From NCBI RefSeq assembly GCF_030272615.1, contig NC_081412.1, positions 141,526,747-141,590,746 on the forward strand: a stretch of DNA of 64,000 bases. The letters run 5' to 3'. Below are positions 23,189-34,600 of the stretch, one piece after another. The position numbers were made by a program, and so were the translations under genes. The DNA is from Cryptomeria japonica. Taxonomy: Eukaryota > Streptophyta > Pinopsida > Cupressales > Cupressaceae. Each line of letters opens with the position of its first letter. The first letter of the stretch is position 1. The notes beneath the pieces were generated by a model, which saw nothing but the letters and a program-made list of their open reading frames with translations, had not been told where the DNA came from and did no database searches.

Positions 23189-23442
23189 TTCTTTTATCTC
23201 TTCCGGTTATTCTTCTTCTAGTTCTAGTTTCTCAGTCTTCTTAGGAATTAAGGTAAAACACACATTCTCATGTCTCAATCATTTTCGAAGAATTTCCTTC
23301 CATCTACCAAACAAATTCTAGCATTCGTACAGAATTCAATCTTCAAAGATTCCTCCAAAGGCAACAAGGTTTGCTTCATCCCATTGGCCACAATAGTGTA
23401 TGTATTCTTCCTCCCATCATGTACTGCCTATCTATCAAATTG

Positions 23443-23838
23443 TCAAGGTCTACCCAACAAAAGATGACAAATATCCATAGACATAATATCACACAAGACT
23501 TCATCATGATAATTCCCAATTTTCAATTTCACTAAACATTGCTCACTTACTAACAACTTATGTTCATCCTGAATCCATTCTATCTGATAAGGTTTAGGGT
23601 GTTTCAATCTCTCCAAGTTCAACTTATTCACCATCTCTTCTGAAATAAGATTATATGAACTACCATTATCAATAACAACTTTACAACACTTACTAGATAC
23701 CTTACATCTGGTCTTGATCAGATTCTTCCTCTGCAAGGGCTCTTCATCTCCTCTGGTATGACACAAAGCTCTCCTGATCATCAATAGTTCTCCATCTTTC
23801 AATTTGTTGTCTGATCCGGTGGGGTTTTCTTCCACCAC
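23443..23838 (-). pseudogene. gypsy-B aspartic protease region
   Basis: Contains VIDNGSSYNLISEEMVNKL, the retropepsin-like active loop (Asn in place of the usual Ser/Thr/Gly after Asp), and ends near CHLLLGRP, the conserved LLGRPW box. The protease-RT linker (23190-23440) is broken by stops. Confidence 0.8.
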
Positions 23839-23839
23839 T

Positions 23840-24824
23840 ACATCTCTTCCAGTATTCTTTGTCTTCTTACACTCGAATACACAATGTCATTCTCCTCCAC
23901 ACTTATAGAAAGTTCCTCTGAATTTTCTCTTGTCTTGTCTTCCAAATTTCTCATTTCGATAGCCATCTGGTTCTCTCATCTAGTAGAAATTTCTATCATC
24001 TTTTTCATATGAATTACCTTCTTTGTTCACTTCCTTGTCCTTGTTTTACTTTGTACAAGTTCCTCTTCCTCCTTGAAATCTTTCTTTGATAAACCTTCCA
24101 CCTCTACCTCTCTACCTATGCTCATGCCTTTTGTTTAGCTTCTCTTATGCCTTTAGGGCATACTAGTAAGCCTCTTCGACACTCTCCAATTTGATCAAAC
24201 TGAGTTTATCTTGTATAGACATCCACAATCCATTCAAATATCTTCCAACTTGTTCAACTTCATCATCAATGTGTCTGGATCTAATGTTTAACTTATAAAA
24301 TGCTACAGTGTACTCCTTCACACTAGATTCCTTCTGTCTCAAATTTGTAACTTCTGGAACAAATTCACTTGATAATCAGTTGGTATAAATTTTGACTTCA
24401 ACTTAGCAATCATCCAATCTCATGTCTTAATCTTCTCTTTACCTCTTCTCTATCTATCAACTTGCAAATTCTCCCACCAAAGAGATGCATGATCTTTCAA
24501 CCGGGTACATGCATATTTCACCTTCCTCTCTTCTGTAGTGTTTTCAAAATCAAAATACTTCTCCATTTCCGAAATCCAATCCATCAATTCATCTGAATCT
24601 AACTTCCCATCATATTCCGGTGGGGTAAAATGAGGTTTAGTATTCGCCCTACTCAAAACCCTCAAAAACCTTTCCTCATCTGGGTCAACCGCCAATGGGT
24701 TTGCTTGTTTTTCTGGGGCTTCTTCTCCTTCATCTTCACTCACATCTTTAATATGTCGACCTCTTCTCTGGGCTATCTCCATAGCTTTTGACCGGGTTTC
24801 TATACCTCGCAATATTTCCAGCAT
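23840..24824 (-). pseudogene. gypsy-B gag
   Basis: The best open stretch is 24824-24450 (124 codons): PPEYDGKLDSDELMDWISEM, and ACTRLKDHASLWWENLQ, the conserved gag core of plant gypsy elements. Downstream, 24445-23840 is frameshifted but still shows the basic region and a CCHC-like knuckle near 23885 (YKCGGE, with a stop). Confidence 0.78.
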
Positions 24825-24970
24825 AGCAGGGTCTACATTCCCACGCGCTCCACCATTCCTAGCTCCTCTTCACACCATCGTTCATGCCGGTCCTCTATAA
24901 CTGCAGGTCGGATCCACAATCCACCACCTGACAACCAAAATTTTAGGACATGCAAACCTCCAGAACGAAA

Positions 24971-24986
24971 CTTCACTCCGATACCA
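24971..24986 (-). promoter_or_regulatory. primer binding site of gypsy-B
   Basis: The minus strand reads TGGTATCGGAGTGAAG two bases after the LTR end TTCTTCA. Similar to the TGGTATCAGAGC site complementary to initiator methionine tRNA. Confidence 0.75.
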
Positions 24987-24988
24987 CT

Positions 24989-25641
24989 TGAAGAAGTCAT
25001 CGGTGAGGAGGGAACTCAAAGAGATCAATGTGGACCGGTCAGCAAGAGTAAACATAACGGAAACACAAAGATATGATGGAGGCAATTCAGAACAGATTTT
25101 TTTATTTCATGAAAATTGATTACAACCAACCAGTAACAACTGGGTTACAACATAACTGACTCATAGGCCTAGTAGAACATACAAAATAGGTCACAACTGG
25201 GACCTTCAATCTTAAGATCTATCTTCTAGGCGCATTTTCTACTTGATTCTTTGATTGATTACATTTTAATGCGCAGTTACAATTATACGATCCAAAGGAT
25301 CCAGTCAGCCCAAAAAGGGATCAAAACCTAAAGAACAAGACCTAACATGTAAAATTAACAAGGTCGGGCTCCGCTAAGAGATTCCTCTAGAAAATCCAAA
25401 GGATGAAAAGTAGATCATGGGAAAAGGTCGACCACATGCCAAGGAACATTGGAATCAATGCCCAAGGCTCTGTAAGCTTTGGAAGGGGTTCCAGTAGATC
25501 ACCAAAATAGGTTTAGGCAACCAATAACAAGAACTGTCAACCAGTAACAGGAAATTGTCAAGGAAACCGATAGCGATATCTTGTTGGAAAATGATCCAAA
25601 TGTGACGTGGTCTGGAAATAAGAAAGATGATCAAGTCTTCA
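24989..25641 (-). repeat. 5' LTR of gypsy-B
   Basis: On the minus strand it begins TGAAGACTTGATC (25641) and ends ATGACTTCTTCA (24989) beside the primer site, giving short inverted tips. The outer end is a judgement, because no second LTR is in the window. Confidence 0.55.
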
Positions 25642-25779
25642 AGTAGAATCCAACTCTACAGGGTCCGGTGAGCCAAAAATGGGACACACAGAAAAAAAAG
25701 TTGAAACTACAAACAAAAAATAAAATAGAAAGAAAATGTTTTTGGTTGATGCAAGATTGCCATGAATCGGGGATGCTCA

Positions 25780-26770
25780 TGCATCAACTTTACACCTCTT
25801 TAATGTATCAAGGACTTCATCCTTGGCCTTCAAAAAATACACCCAACATTTTCATGAGTAATCATCAATAAATGTGATAAAATATAATAAGTTACCCAAA
25901 CTCTCTTTTTTGCATAGGACTATCAATATCTGAATGAACAAGATGAAGTGGGTGATGGGTCATCCATGGATTTTTCTTTGAAAATGTTTCCCTTGCATGG
26001 TTGCCTTTAGCACATCCTTCACAATCCTTCTTGTGCTCTTCAACCTTGGGCAAACTAAAAACTAATGTTTGTGAGGTCAAAAGCTTCAAACTATGAAAAT
26101 TTAAATGTCCATACTTGAGATGCCATACCTAACTTGTATCCTCATATGTCGTATTAGCAAGGTTATTGTTATGTTCACCAAACCTCAAAGGGATCATCTT
26201 GTTCTTTGTAATAGACACAACTGTGACCACCCTATTGTCCTAATTCTTATCATAAATTATACATTTCTTATTTTCAAAAGACAATTTTATAGTTCTTCTC
26301 ACATAATTGCTTGACACTTAACAACTTATGCTTCAACTATGGAGTGTAATAAATTTCTTGAACACTCTTCATACCTTCTTTTGCAACAACCTCCAACAAA
26401 TTGTTGTCACCAAGCTAAATCTTGGATTTGAAGCTTTCATCCTTTGTTGAAAACAACTTCTCATTTCATATCATATGTTAGAGCATCCAAAATCTAAATA
26501 CCAAATATCTTTACTATTATTTTCACCTTCAACACAAGATAAAAATAAATGATTTGAAGGATTCTCATCACCTTTTTTAGCATAATTGACACTTTTAGCT
26601 TCTTTTAATCTACAATATCTTTCAAAGTGCTCATACCTATTATAATGGTAACATTAAACATTTCTCTTATCAAATCTACCGCTACCTCTTCCTCTAGAAC
26701 CACCTCTCCTCTTGAGCCAACTCTCATTGATTTTAAAAGATCTAAATTGATAGATTCAAAATTATTAGTA
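25780..26770 (-). pseudogene. copia remnant: gag zinc knuckle, protease, start of integrase
   Basis: Minus strand in order: a basic RGRG region and knuckle-like segment (26760-26640), a WYLD-G-S protease-like box (near 26490), then the gag-pre-integrase and integrase start (26089-25892: CEGCAKGNHARETF, LHLVHSDI). Frameshifts and stops throughout; no RT remains. Older than the neighbouring elements. Confidence 0.7.
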
Positions 26771-27313
26771 CCCAAAATAACCTATTTTAATTAGGATCTA
26801 AGAGGAGACCTCTTCCACTAGATGATGGTTTAATAAATAATATTATTTTTAAATAGATAAGGGACCCCCAAGTATTATATTCCACTCTACCATTTGATAA
26901 AATACCATGAAGAAATATCAATTTTTAGCCAGAATAAATTTAATATCTCCCTTATGTTGCCAATTCTATTAGGCCCAAGTTTCCGCAAGAGGGGGGTTAA
27001 TCTTGTTCCCCCTGAGTTTACAAATCAATACATTCACCAAGAGGTAAAGAGCACCATATTTAATCAATTCTAGATTGATGAAAATAATAATGTAGTTATT
27101 ACTCCTTTAAAGACAACCATTAGATGATGGGTGTTTATTTAGTCTTCAAACTAATTCAAAATCATTTGTAGCTTTCAAAAAAAAATTGACAACATTGGTA
27201 TGCCCAAAGGAAGATAGTTCATCAACATAAATCACATCTTTGAAAGAATAATGAAGGGATCCAAAGAGCCCTCTCCAATAGATCATAGTTAGTAAGTTAG
27301 TATTATGATACAT
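26771..27313. other. AT-rich spacer, nothing recognised
   Basis: No coding or structural signal beyond general AT-richness. Confidence 0.5.
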
Positions 27314-27318
27314 GTGAG

Positions 27319-27479
27319 TGTGAGAGCATAAAAATGATTTGATATCTTATTCGGCGTAGAGGACATCACTTTATACAATGTATATGACATTTGATATAAC
27401 AAACCACACAAGAAACTACATATACATCTATTCCAACCACAACAACTATAATGTAATACTAATACTAATTATGCCAACA
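27319..27479 (-). repeat. 3' LTR of the small LTR element
   Basis: Minus strand TGTTGGCATAATTAG...CTCTCACA; pairs with 29692-29855. Confidence 0.87.
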
Positions 27480-27538
27480 TTCCCCCCCTTATTACATTGA
27501 TCTTGAAAACATCAAATTCACCAAGCCCTACCCCACCT

Positions 27539-27554
27539 CCCCCCCCCCCCCCCC
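27539..27554. repeat. poly-C tract
   Basis: A run of about 14-15 C residues next to the 3' LTR of the small LTR element. Confidence 0.8.
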
Positions 27555-27594
27555 TCGTCTAGGCTTACCCATCAAAACATGTTGATTACATAAT

Positions 27595-27891
27595 CATGGG
27601 GGCTTCATTGGCTAGGCAATATTATATCACGTGCATTCATATTGGGGGGTTTAATATCCCGAAAATCTAAAACAATATATTGCCTATCTAGTGAAAATAG
27701 GGGGTTTTTAATTTGGGCTATGAAAAAATACAATATCCGGTAAAAATAGGGGGGGGTTTAATACAGGTTGTGTATTGGGAGGGGGTGACAAAAAAGAAGT
27801 TTAGGGCAATATTTTTGGAAAATAGGGGGATTCTTTAGTATGCCATGAACGCACATGCTATGACCTAGGTTCACTAAGTGAAGCCCCCGTG
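27595..27891. mobile_element. hAT-type MITE, copy 1 (297 bp)
   Basis: Ends CATGGGGGCTTCA and, inverted, CACGGGGGCTTCACT. Flanked by the exact 8-bp duplication TACATAAT (27587-27594, 27892-27899). No coding capacity. Inserted inside the small LTR element. Same family and same length as 38185-38481. An 8-bp duplication and CA-start TIRs indicate the hAT superfamily. Confidence 0.87.
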
Positions 27892-28373
27892 TACATAATA
27901 TGAATACTCACATTTAGAATATCTTCTCTTGAAGAAGAAAATCGTGAGCCAAGAAGGGCTCAATCAAGTTGTCTCTTGACCCTCAAAAAGGTGTATCTTT
28001 GATCTATGTTCTTAAGCTCTCAGTCCCAAAATCTTGAATCACAAAGCCTTGAATTATTCAACAATGATCCCTAATAGATATGATAGATCTCTATCATTGT
28101 CTAATGACTGCAAAAGGGTATATGATTCTCAATCATATACCTTGAAGCTCACTTGAAAACAATCCATATTGAGCTTAACACCAAATCTCAAACCTATCTC
28201 CAAAATATAATCTATCAACATCAACAAAGAAAGCAAAAAAGGAGAGCATAAACCAAAAATGATAAAAATACTTCTCATGCAGAACACCATCTCAAAGTGA
28301 GAATCTAACTCGAGATGATGGGAATTCCTCCATCCTCTAATGCTGCTAGCCTCCAAATTGATCCTATTACAAT

Positions 28374-29024
28374 TTATACACTTGATGCCTCTAATGAGTC
28401 TTTGAAGGCCTTGTTAGGTATAGTACAGATAGATCCAAATAGCCAAGCATATCTATTTGAAGATACATTGGCTACATTGACAAACCCATCTACAAGATAC
28501 TTAACAATTGTTTTAATATTTTGAACTACACTTTCCCAAGCATTGGTAGTAAGAAGATAGATTACTTGATTAACACATTTGAGGAAAGTTATGTTAACTG
28601 ATTGGCATCTAACAAAACTTGCAAACCTCATTCGAAATGCATTTTTTCTTATAAAGCAACTTACCTCAAAGTTATCACTAATAGAGGATGCATGCAAATG
28701 ACTATACTTATCCCAATAGAGGAAAAAAGCCAATTTCTTATACTGCTTTCTTGCAATGACTTCATCAATAAATTGATTAACATGAAGTATTCCATACCAA
28801 TCCATGTCCTCATTGATTGCACCAATGTGATCCTCCAAATAAGCCATAATGTGGGCCAACTTATCCAACTCCAAAGCACGGTCACTAGGAAATATATTAT
28901 TGTCATCAATTTCAATGCCTAAAGGGATAGAAGGAATAAAACCTGTGGAAAAGATAATATCTTTAATATTCACTATATTATTAGGGAGAAAAAATTTACC
29001 ATATTTCAGTTGCGGTGGACCCAA
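28374..29024 (-). CDS. 216-codon ORF of unknown function inside the small LTR element
   Basis: Open from 29024 to 28374. It begins GPPQLKYGKFFLPNN and contains PSDRALELDKLAHIM, HINQ/DEVIARKQYKKL-like helices and a late VVQNIKTIVKYLVDGF stretch. No CCHC knuckle, protease or RT motif. Nearby minus-strand pieces upstream (29340-29040) and downstream (28356-28129) read as broken extensions. It looks more like a captured helical host protein fragment than gag. I do not recognise the family, and the start codon choice is only the first ATG. Confidence 0.4.
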   Translation of the reverse strand: MGPPQLKYGKFFLPNNIVNIKDIIFSTGFIPSIPLGIEIDDNNIFPSDRALELDKLAHIMAYLEDHIGAINEDMDWYGILHVNQFIDEVIARKQYKKLAFFLYWDKYSHLHASSISDNFEVSCFIRKNAFRMRFASFVRCQSVNITFLKCVNQVIYLLTTNAWESVVQNIKTIVKYLVDGFVNVANVSSNRYAWLFGSICTIPNKAFKDSLEASSV

Positions 29025-29691
29025 GACAGTACCAAATCCTCTTAAGATATCTTTGGTTTCTTTTATTTAGTAGTTGGAGTTGGGGCAAGTGAAATCATCA
29101 TCAAAACACATTCATATCTTGCACTTGTATAGTTCTATTAAATTTCCCACCATGCCCCACTCGGCAATATTATTGAGAATTTGTGCAAGGTTATTGAGAC
29201 TAAACACACACCCACTAACAGCCCCCGTTTAATAATCTACAAAGATATGACAAAAAAGAACACTATGTGCATATCCAACAAATCCGCTTCTTTGGCAACC
29301 ATGATAGCCAATTCTCTGTCAAACTGTATGCAAGCCTCTACAAGGACATAATATAATGTCTCATTCTACACATCTCATGTCAACCATGCCAATGATGATT
29401 CTTTCAAATTTAAATTCAAAATGAAAGCATGGGATGCTGACCAATCAATGCAGCTTTCACCTCATGAAAGATCAATCTTGTGTTTCCATTATGAGCAGTG
29501 AATTTTCCTTCATGACCAATTCTTAATGCATTAACATCACTGCCTCCTCTTCACATCTTCCTCATTGCCCATTCTATGTCATGGACTATCATTTGCTTCA
29601 CCTGTCAACGCTCTTTTTTTTGTCTCATTGCAAATCTCAGATTGCTTCACTTTGCTCAGGTTCAGGAACTATTGGAAGCTCTGGTACCAAA

Positions 29692-29855
29692 TGTTAGAGC
29701 ATAAAAATGATTTTGATATCTTATTCAGTGTAGAGGAGATCACTTTATACAATGCATATGACAGTTAGATACAACCAACACACAAGCAGCTGCATATACA
29801 GTTATAAACCAACCACAACAACTACAATGTAATACTAATATTAATTACGCCAATA
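29692..29855 (-). repeat. 5' LTR of the small LTR element
   Basis: Ends TAACA on the minus strand, then three bases to the primer site. Pairs with 27319-27479. Confidence 0.87.
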
Positions 29856-29860
29856 GTGAG

Positions 29861-31679
29861 AGCTATTACAAAAGAAATAAATAAAATCCCAGCCATGCTC
29901 TTATTCCCTCAAGATCTACCCGATTACCACCATTAAAACACTATTATACTATAGAAGAAGAATAAAATAAAACTATTATTTTTATTAAATATAAATATTA
30001 GTAAGTTATTTATCAATTCTAATATTAAATTGATATGCATTAATATCAATTTAATAAAAATTTGATATCACCACACACACAATACACGTTAAATTATTTT
30101 ATCAATTATATATAAATTGAATAAATATTAGCATATATTTTTAAAAAGTAAATTTTAGTTTTTTTTAAGATAAAGAGAAAAATCAACCTTTATTTCATAA
30201 AATCTAGAAATGTTAATATTGAGTCAATTCTTCTACTTAAAACCTTCAAATTTTGAGTCTTTTATCTATAAAGTTTTATTAAAAAAAAAAGATTTTTTTT
30301 TCATAATACAAAAAAATATCAATAGTGTAAAAGCCTTGACATCAATAATTGTGGAGGTTGCTTATACTCTAGGTGGCACCATCTACAATGCTTTAGTTAA
30401 ACAATCAAATTTATTAGAAACAACAGTAGAAACAATAGTTCTTTTTACTATTATTGGTGGATATATATATATTTTGATTATATTTCTCTTTACGACAAAG
30501 ATAGTTAGAATAATAACAAACCCTTCCTTTTTTCTAGTCATCACTATCCACCACAACATGATTTTCCCATTGAGGCTTCTTTCCCTCAAACTTTATAAAG
30601 AAAAATATTTTTGGATTCACCTTCATCATTTCTATTAAGAATATTGTTTATGTTGAAATAGTAGGCCCTTCAAATCATTGACTTCCAAGGTTGTTAATTT
30701 TTCAATCAATACAATTGTAGTCTCAAAATACTCAAATGACTTTGGTAGACTATTAAAAATTATGAAGATATCAAGAGATGCTCAAATAACAATTTAGTCA
30801 TTCTTAGATTGTCCATGTTCAAAGCATGTGTTTTCTCAAAACATTTCTATGTTATACATAATGATTGTGTCTCAAGCTTCTTTTAGTATGGTTGTTTTCC
30901 ACACATTTCCTCTAAAAGTATTATTAATAGAAAAGTTTGTCAAGATCAATTTTAAGCATGCTTTTTGTCAAATTATTTCTATGAATAAGCATTTATGAAT
31001 GTCTTGTTACTATTCTAGTGATGGTAGAATTGAAAATTGATAAGAAAAATATTTCTTAGATGTCTTTCTTCAAAATATTGAACACCAATCAACTTTATAA
31101 AGATGGCACCCAATACATTATATATCATTGTGAAATTTTTCTAAATAAATTTGTTGATGCAAGAAAAAATTTCCTTCAAATACCAACTCACATCAATATT
31201 TACTCACTTAAATACAAAATCTATTATAAAAAATAAATTCTTACAACATTTTAGATTGTGATGAATAACTAAAATTTAATACTTAATTCTCAAACTCCTC
31301 ATAAACATTTGCCACCCCCAAAATCATATAAAATCATAAAAGATGTGACCTTAGATATTTAATATAAAACAAGTTGATTGAATGATGACTTAATAGTCCA
31401 CATCAACTTCAAACTTTCTCTTATACATGCATAAATTTCTAGATCAAAAATAATAATTCTGTAAATATTTTTAGTTTTATTCTTCTAAAAGTTAGCTTGG
31501 ATGACATTAATTTCTTAGATACAATACTTAGCACATCTCTAAGATGTGATATATATCAGATATCATGAGCTTGGTTAGCTTATGGTTGTCTGTATTTCGT
31601 ACAATATACAATAAAATTCTAGTCCTCCACGTTATCACGTACGGATCTGCAAATGATTGTCCATCTTCTAGAAAGTGCT
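29861..31679. other. AT-rich intergenic DNA with possible copia gag relic
   Basis: Between the small LTR element and the P450 gene. On the minus strand 31260-30560 shows copia gag-like pieces (LPKSFEYFETTIV-like, then LTTLEVNDLKGLL) in several frames. The 142-codon plus-strand frame at 30210-30638 is AT-driven and overlaps this relic in antisense, so it is not called. The rest is featureless. Confidence 0.4.
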
Positions 31680-34600
31680 CTACTTAGCCAGGGATCCTCC
31701 CTCCTCAACTCTGAATCGATTGCTTTGGCTTGGACCAGAGTCTGCTATTGCTTTTGGGGTCACCCTTATAGGAAATCCCTGGTTTGGAATGGGGAAGGGA
31801 TCATATTCAATTCCATCCTGAGTACCCATTACTTCCCACCTGTTTATAAAAACCAGAAATAACTAATATCAGTTTCAAAGCTTTTTAGCTCAGAGAAAGG
31901 AGAATTCACCCATGGAAGAAACAAAATGTATCTAATAGTAGATCTGAGAAAAAAATTCGTGCCCTTTATTAGATTTATAGACACCAACTTGAAATGCACA
32001 AGATAGTATGATAAATTATCCATGGGTATGGTTATATACCTGTACTTGGTTGTGATATGATGCATTAGTATCAGGATCTCTGTGTGTGCCAGTTGATTTC
32101 CCGGGCAAGAATGGATTCCATTCCCAAAAGGTATGAAAGTGTTAGGTTTTGGAGGAACCTGCAATACAAATCAAATCAAGTTGATTGGATATTCAAAAGT
32201 CTTGGTCGAATGTATTATACAAATGTGATGTTGATTGCAATGAAGACTACTTTTTCATTAATAAATGATGTTATTAAAAGCATAAATTGTCTAATATTCG
32301 TTTCTATCTTTTTATACTTAGAATGTAATTTTATATCTATATTTTTATAAATTATGTATAAGATTATTTTATAAATAATAATCTAAACATTTAATCATTA
32401 AATAAATCCTTCAAGATGTCCAACATGAACAAACCTTAAATCTGGAAGGATCAAATCTGTAAGGATCTGGAAACCATTCTGGATTGTGATGGATGTTTCT
32501 GAACAGTGGCATTACCTTCCATCCCTTGGGAATGATGAAACCTGCCTTGTAGGTAAATCAATGAGAAAAGAACCCTCATCAGCCTTTGCAAATAGATTAG
32601 AACTCTGTTGAATTCATTGGGAAAATAAAATAGTTTTCAGATATTTAACCCCCACCTTTGTACTCAACATCTTCAACAGCTTCCCTGAATGTAAAGGATA
32701 TCACTGATGCTATTCTCATAGTCTCTTGAAGCACCTGGAAAGATTCATCCAGATTGACAGTGAAATATTAGTAATATTGAATCTTAAGGCTTGATTATGG
32801 CAAAGTTATAATATTCTGCTAAGCTATACAGACCCTGGTTGTAAGTGGCATTTTCTCGGTATCTGCAAGTATCAAGGAATGCTTGTTTTCCTTGTTTCGT
32901 TGAATGTTTTCTTGCTCTGCCTGCAAGGCATGCATTCAAGTTAGTTTGACATGAAATATCCTGCAGCTTTGGCAAAAGCAGAAAGTAAATTCTTGTCTTC
33001 CTAAGGTAGGTCAAAAGTGTGTGTGAAATACTGATGCAATAATAAATTATATGTTTTTTTTACAAACATTTTGAATTATTACTGTTGTTTGTTTTTTAAT
33101 TTGATTATGTAAGTTTTTAACATCAATATATTGTTTCAGATCATACTACATGATCTATCATTTAAATGTTAGAGGGCTTAAAGAGATGAGAAATAATCAT
33201 TGTTGCAGACTCAAATTGATTGAAAAAAAGAGAAAAGGGTGAGAGAGGAGAGGTGCGAGGAGTTGGAAAGGACAAAAAAGAAATCTCAATCAGCATTAGT
33301 CTCATGTATTGTGGAAATCTGATAATATTAATTTCAATCATTATCAATTGAAGATTGAAACAGAATGAAACTGAACAACGAATTGATGCTTAATCCTTTA
33401 TTCATTGACAGATATATTCTTATAATTATGAAATACTTCAACAAGATCTTATATTTATATTAAATAATATGACACTTAACTGTATTTGATGGACAGCAAA
33501 TTAAAGATTATTGATAATGAATTGACAACAAACTGAACTGATGACAACAAACTGGACACCTCATTCTACACTCACTAACAATTCACTCAACCACTTGTTT
33601 ATGTTAGAGTGTATATTCCAAAACTATTATGATGACTAGCAGTTGAAAACAATGGTTGTTGGATATAAGTCATATGCAGGGTGATGGGCTGATTAAAAAG
33701 GCATCAATAGCTTAGCTGTTAGAGCATTCCAACAGAAAATATATGTTCTTAGATTCAAGTCCTAACTGATCTGTATGGGTTGTAGTTTAACATGTGGTAT
33801 TAAACACGTGTTGGTATCAAACATTGAACTGATCAAAGAGATATTAATAATTCAGTTGGAAAAAGCGCTCCAATAATAAATAGATGATCTTAAATTTGAA
33901 TCCTGCCTGATTTATTTGAATAGTAGTTCAACGTATGACATAAAACCTAGACTAGAATCCCAAGCACCTGTAATATGACTTAAGAAGGTGTTGAACTTAA
34001 GAGGGTGTTGAACTAACAATTGACTAGACAAAGAAGAAAAGTAGTTCAATTGATAAACCACTCCACCCACAAATTAGTAGTTCTATTAATAGTTCTATAT
34101 GTTTGAAACCTAACTGATTCATACGAACTGTTGCTCAACAAATGTTCCATAAAGTACATATTTTAAGCTCACAAACCGTGACAGCCTCTAGAAGCGCAGG
34201 ATATTCTGTGAGGAATTTGATAAACCATGTCAAAACAGTAGCCGTTGTATGGTGAGCTGCAAAGAGCACGCCAATGACATTGTCAGTTATCTGCTCCTCG
34301 CTCAGACCCTCTCCTGTTTCTTCTCTGAACGCCATTAATGACTCCAACAGATCCTTGTGTGCCACATTATTGGCTCGTCTTTCAGCCATAATTTTTCTCA
34401 TTATCTCACTGAGCTTCTTCCTCGCCTGGAATTGAGAGCCAACAAGTTAAAACACAAAATCAACACACCCTAAGCATCTTACAAAGAAGGGAAAAGTGAA
34501 TAGATGCCTTGATAGATTTATTGAAACGAGTCCCAAAGAGATTGAGAGGCATTGAATTGTAACCCATCTCCAGAATATTGTAGTATTCGATGAGCTCTTT

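Larger units (their letters stand above)
11472..25641 (-). mobile_element. Ty3/gypsy element 'gypsy-B', split by a CACTA insertion and truncated at its 3' end
   Basis: Minus-strand element: 5' LTR (25641-24989), primer site, gag, protease, RT, RNase H, integrase zinc finger down to 21591, then the CACTA element, then 260 bp more integrase (11734-11472). Removing the CACTA element and one copy of its CCA duplication restores a continuous integrase zinc-finger reading, which proves the nesting. The catalytic core is cut after the SKMAH position, where the Tat LTR begins. The rest of integrase and the 3' LTR are not in the window. Confidence 0.88.
27319..29855 (-). mobile_element. small non-autonomous LTR retrotransposon (TRIM/LARD-like) with unidentified ORF
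   Basis: LTRs at 27319-27479 (161 bp) and 29692-29855 (164 bp) are close matches. The 5-bp target duplication GTGAG lies at 27314-27318 and 29856-29860. The minus-strand primer site TGGTACCAGAGC (29688-29677) follows the right LTR, and the polypurine tract AAGGGGGGGAA precedes the left LTR. So the element runs right to left. Total 2537 bp including a later MITE. It encodes no gag or pol that I can see; the interior holds a 216-codon ORF of unknown nature. Confidence 0.88.

Noticed and set aside
30210-30638. 142-codon plus-strand frame
   Set aside because: Very AT-rich, no motif, and antisense to a likely copia gag relic. Treated as chance.
33686-34140. Functional tRNA gene
   Set aside because: Box A and B resemblance only; no cloverleaf with paired acceptor stem could be drawn, so it is called SINE-like.
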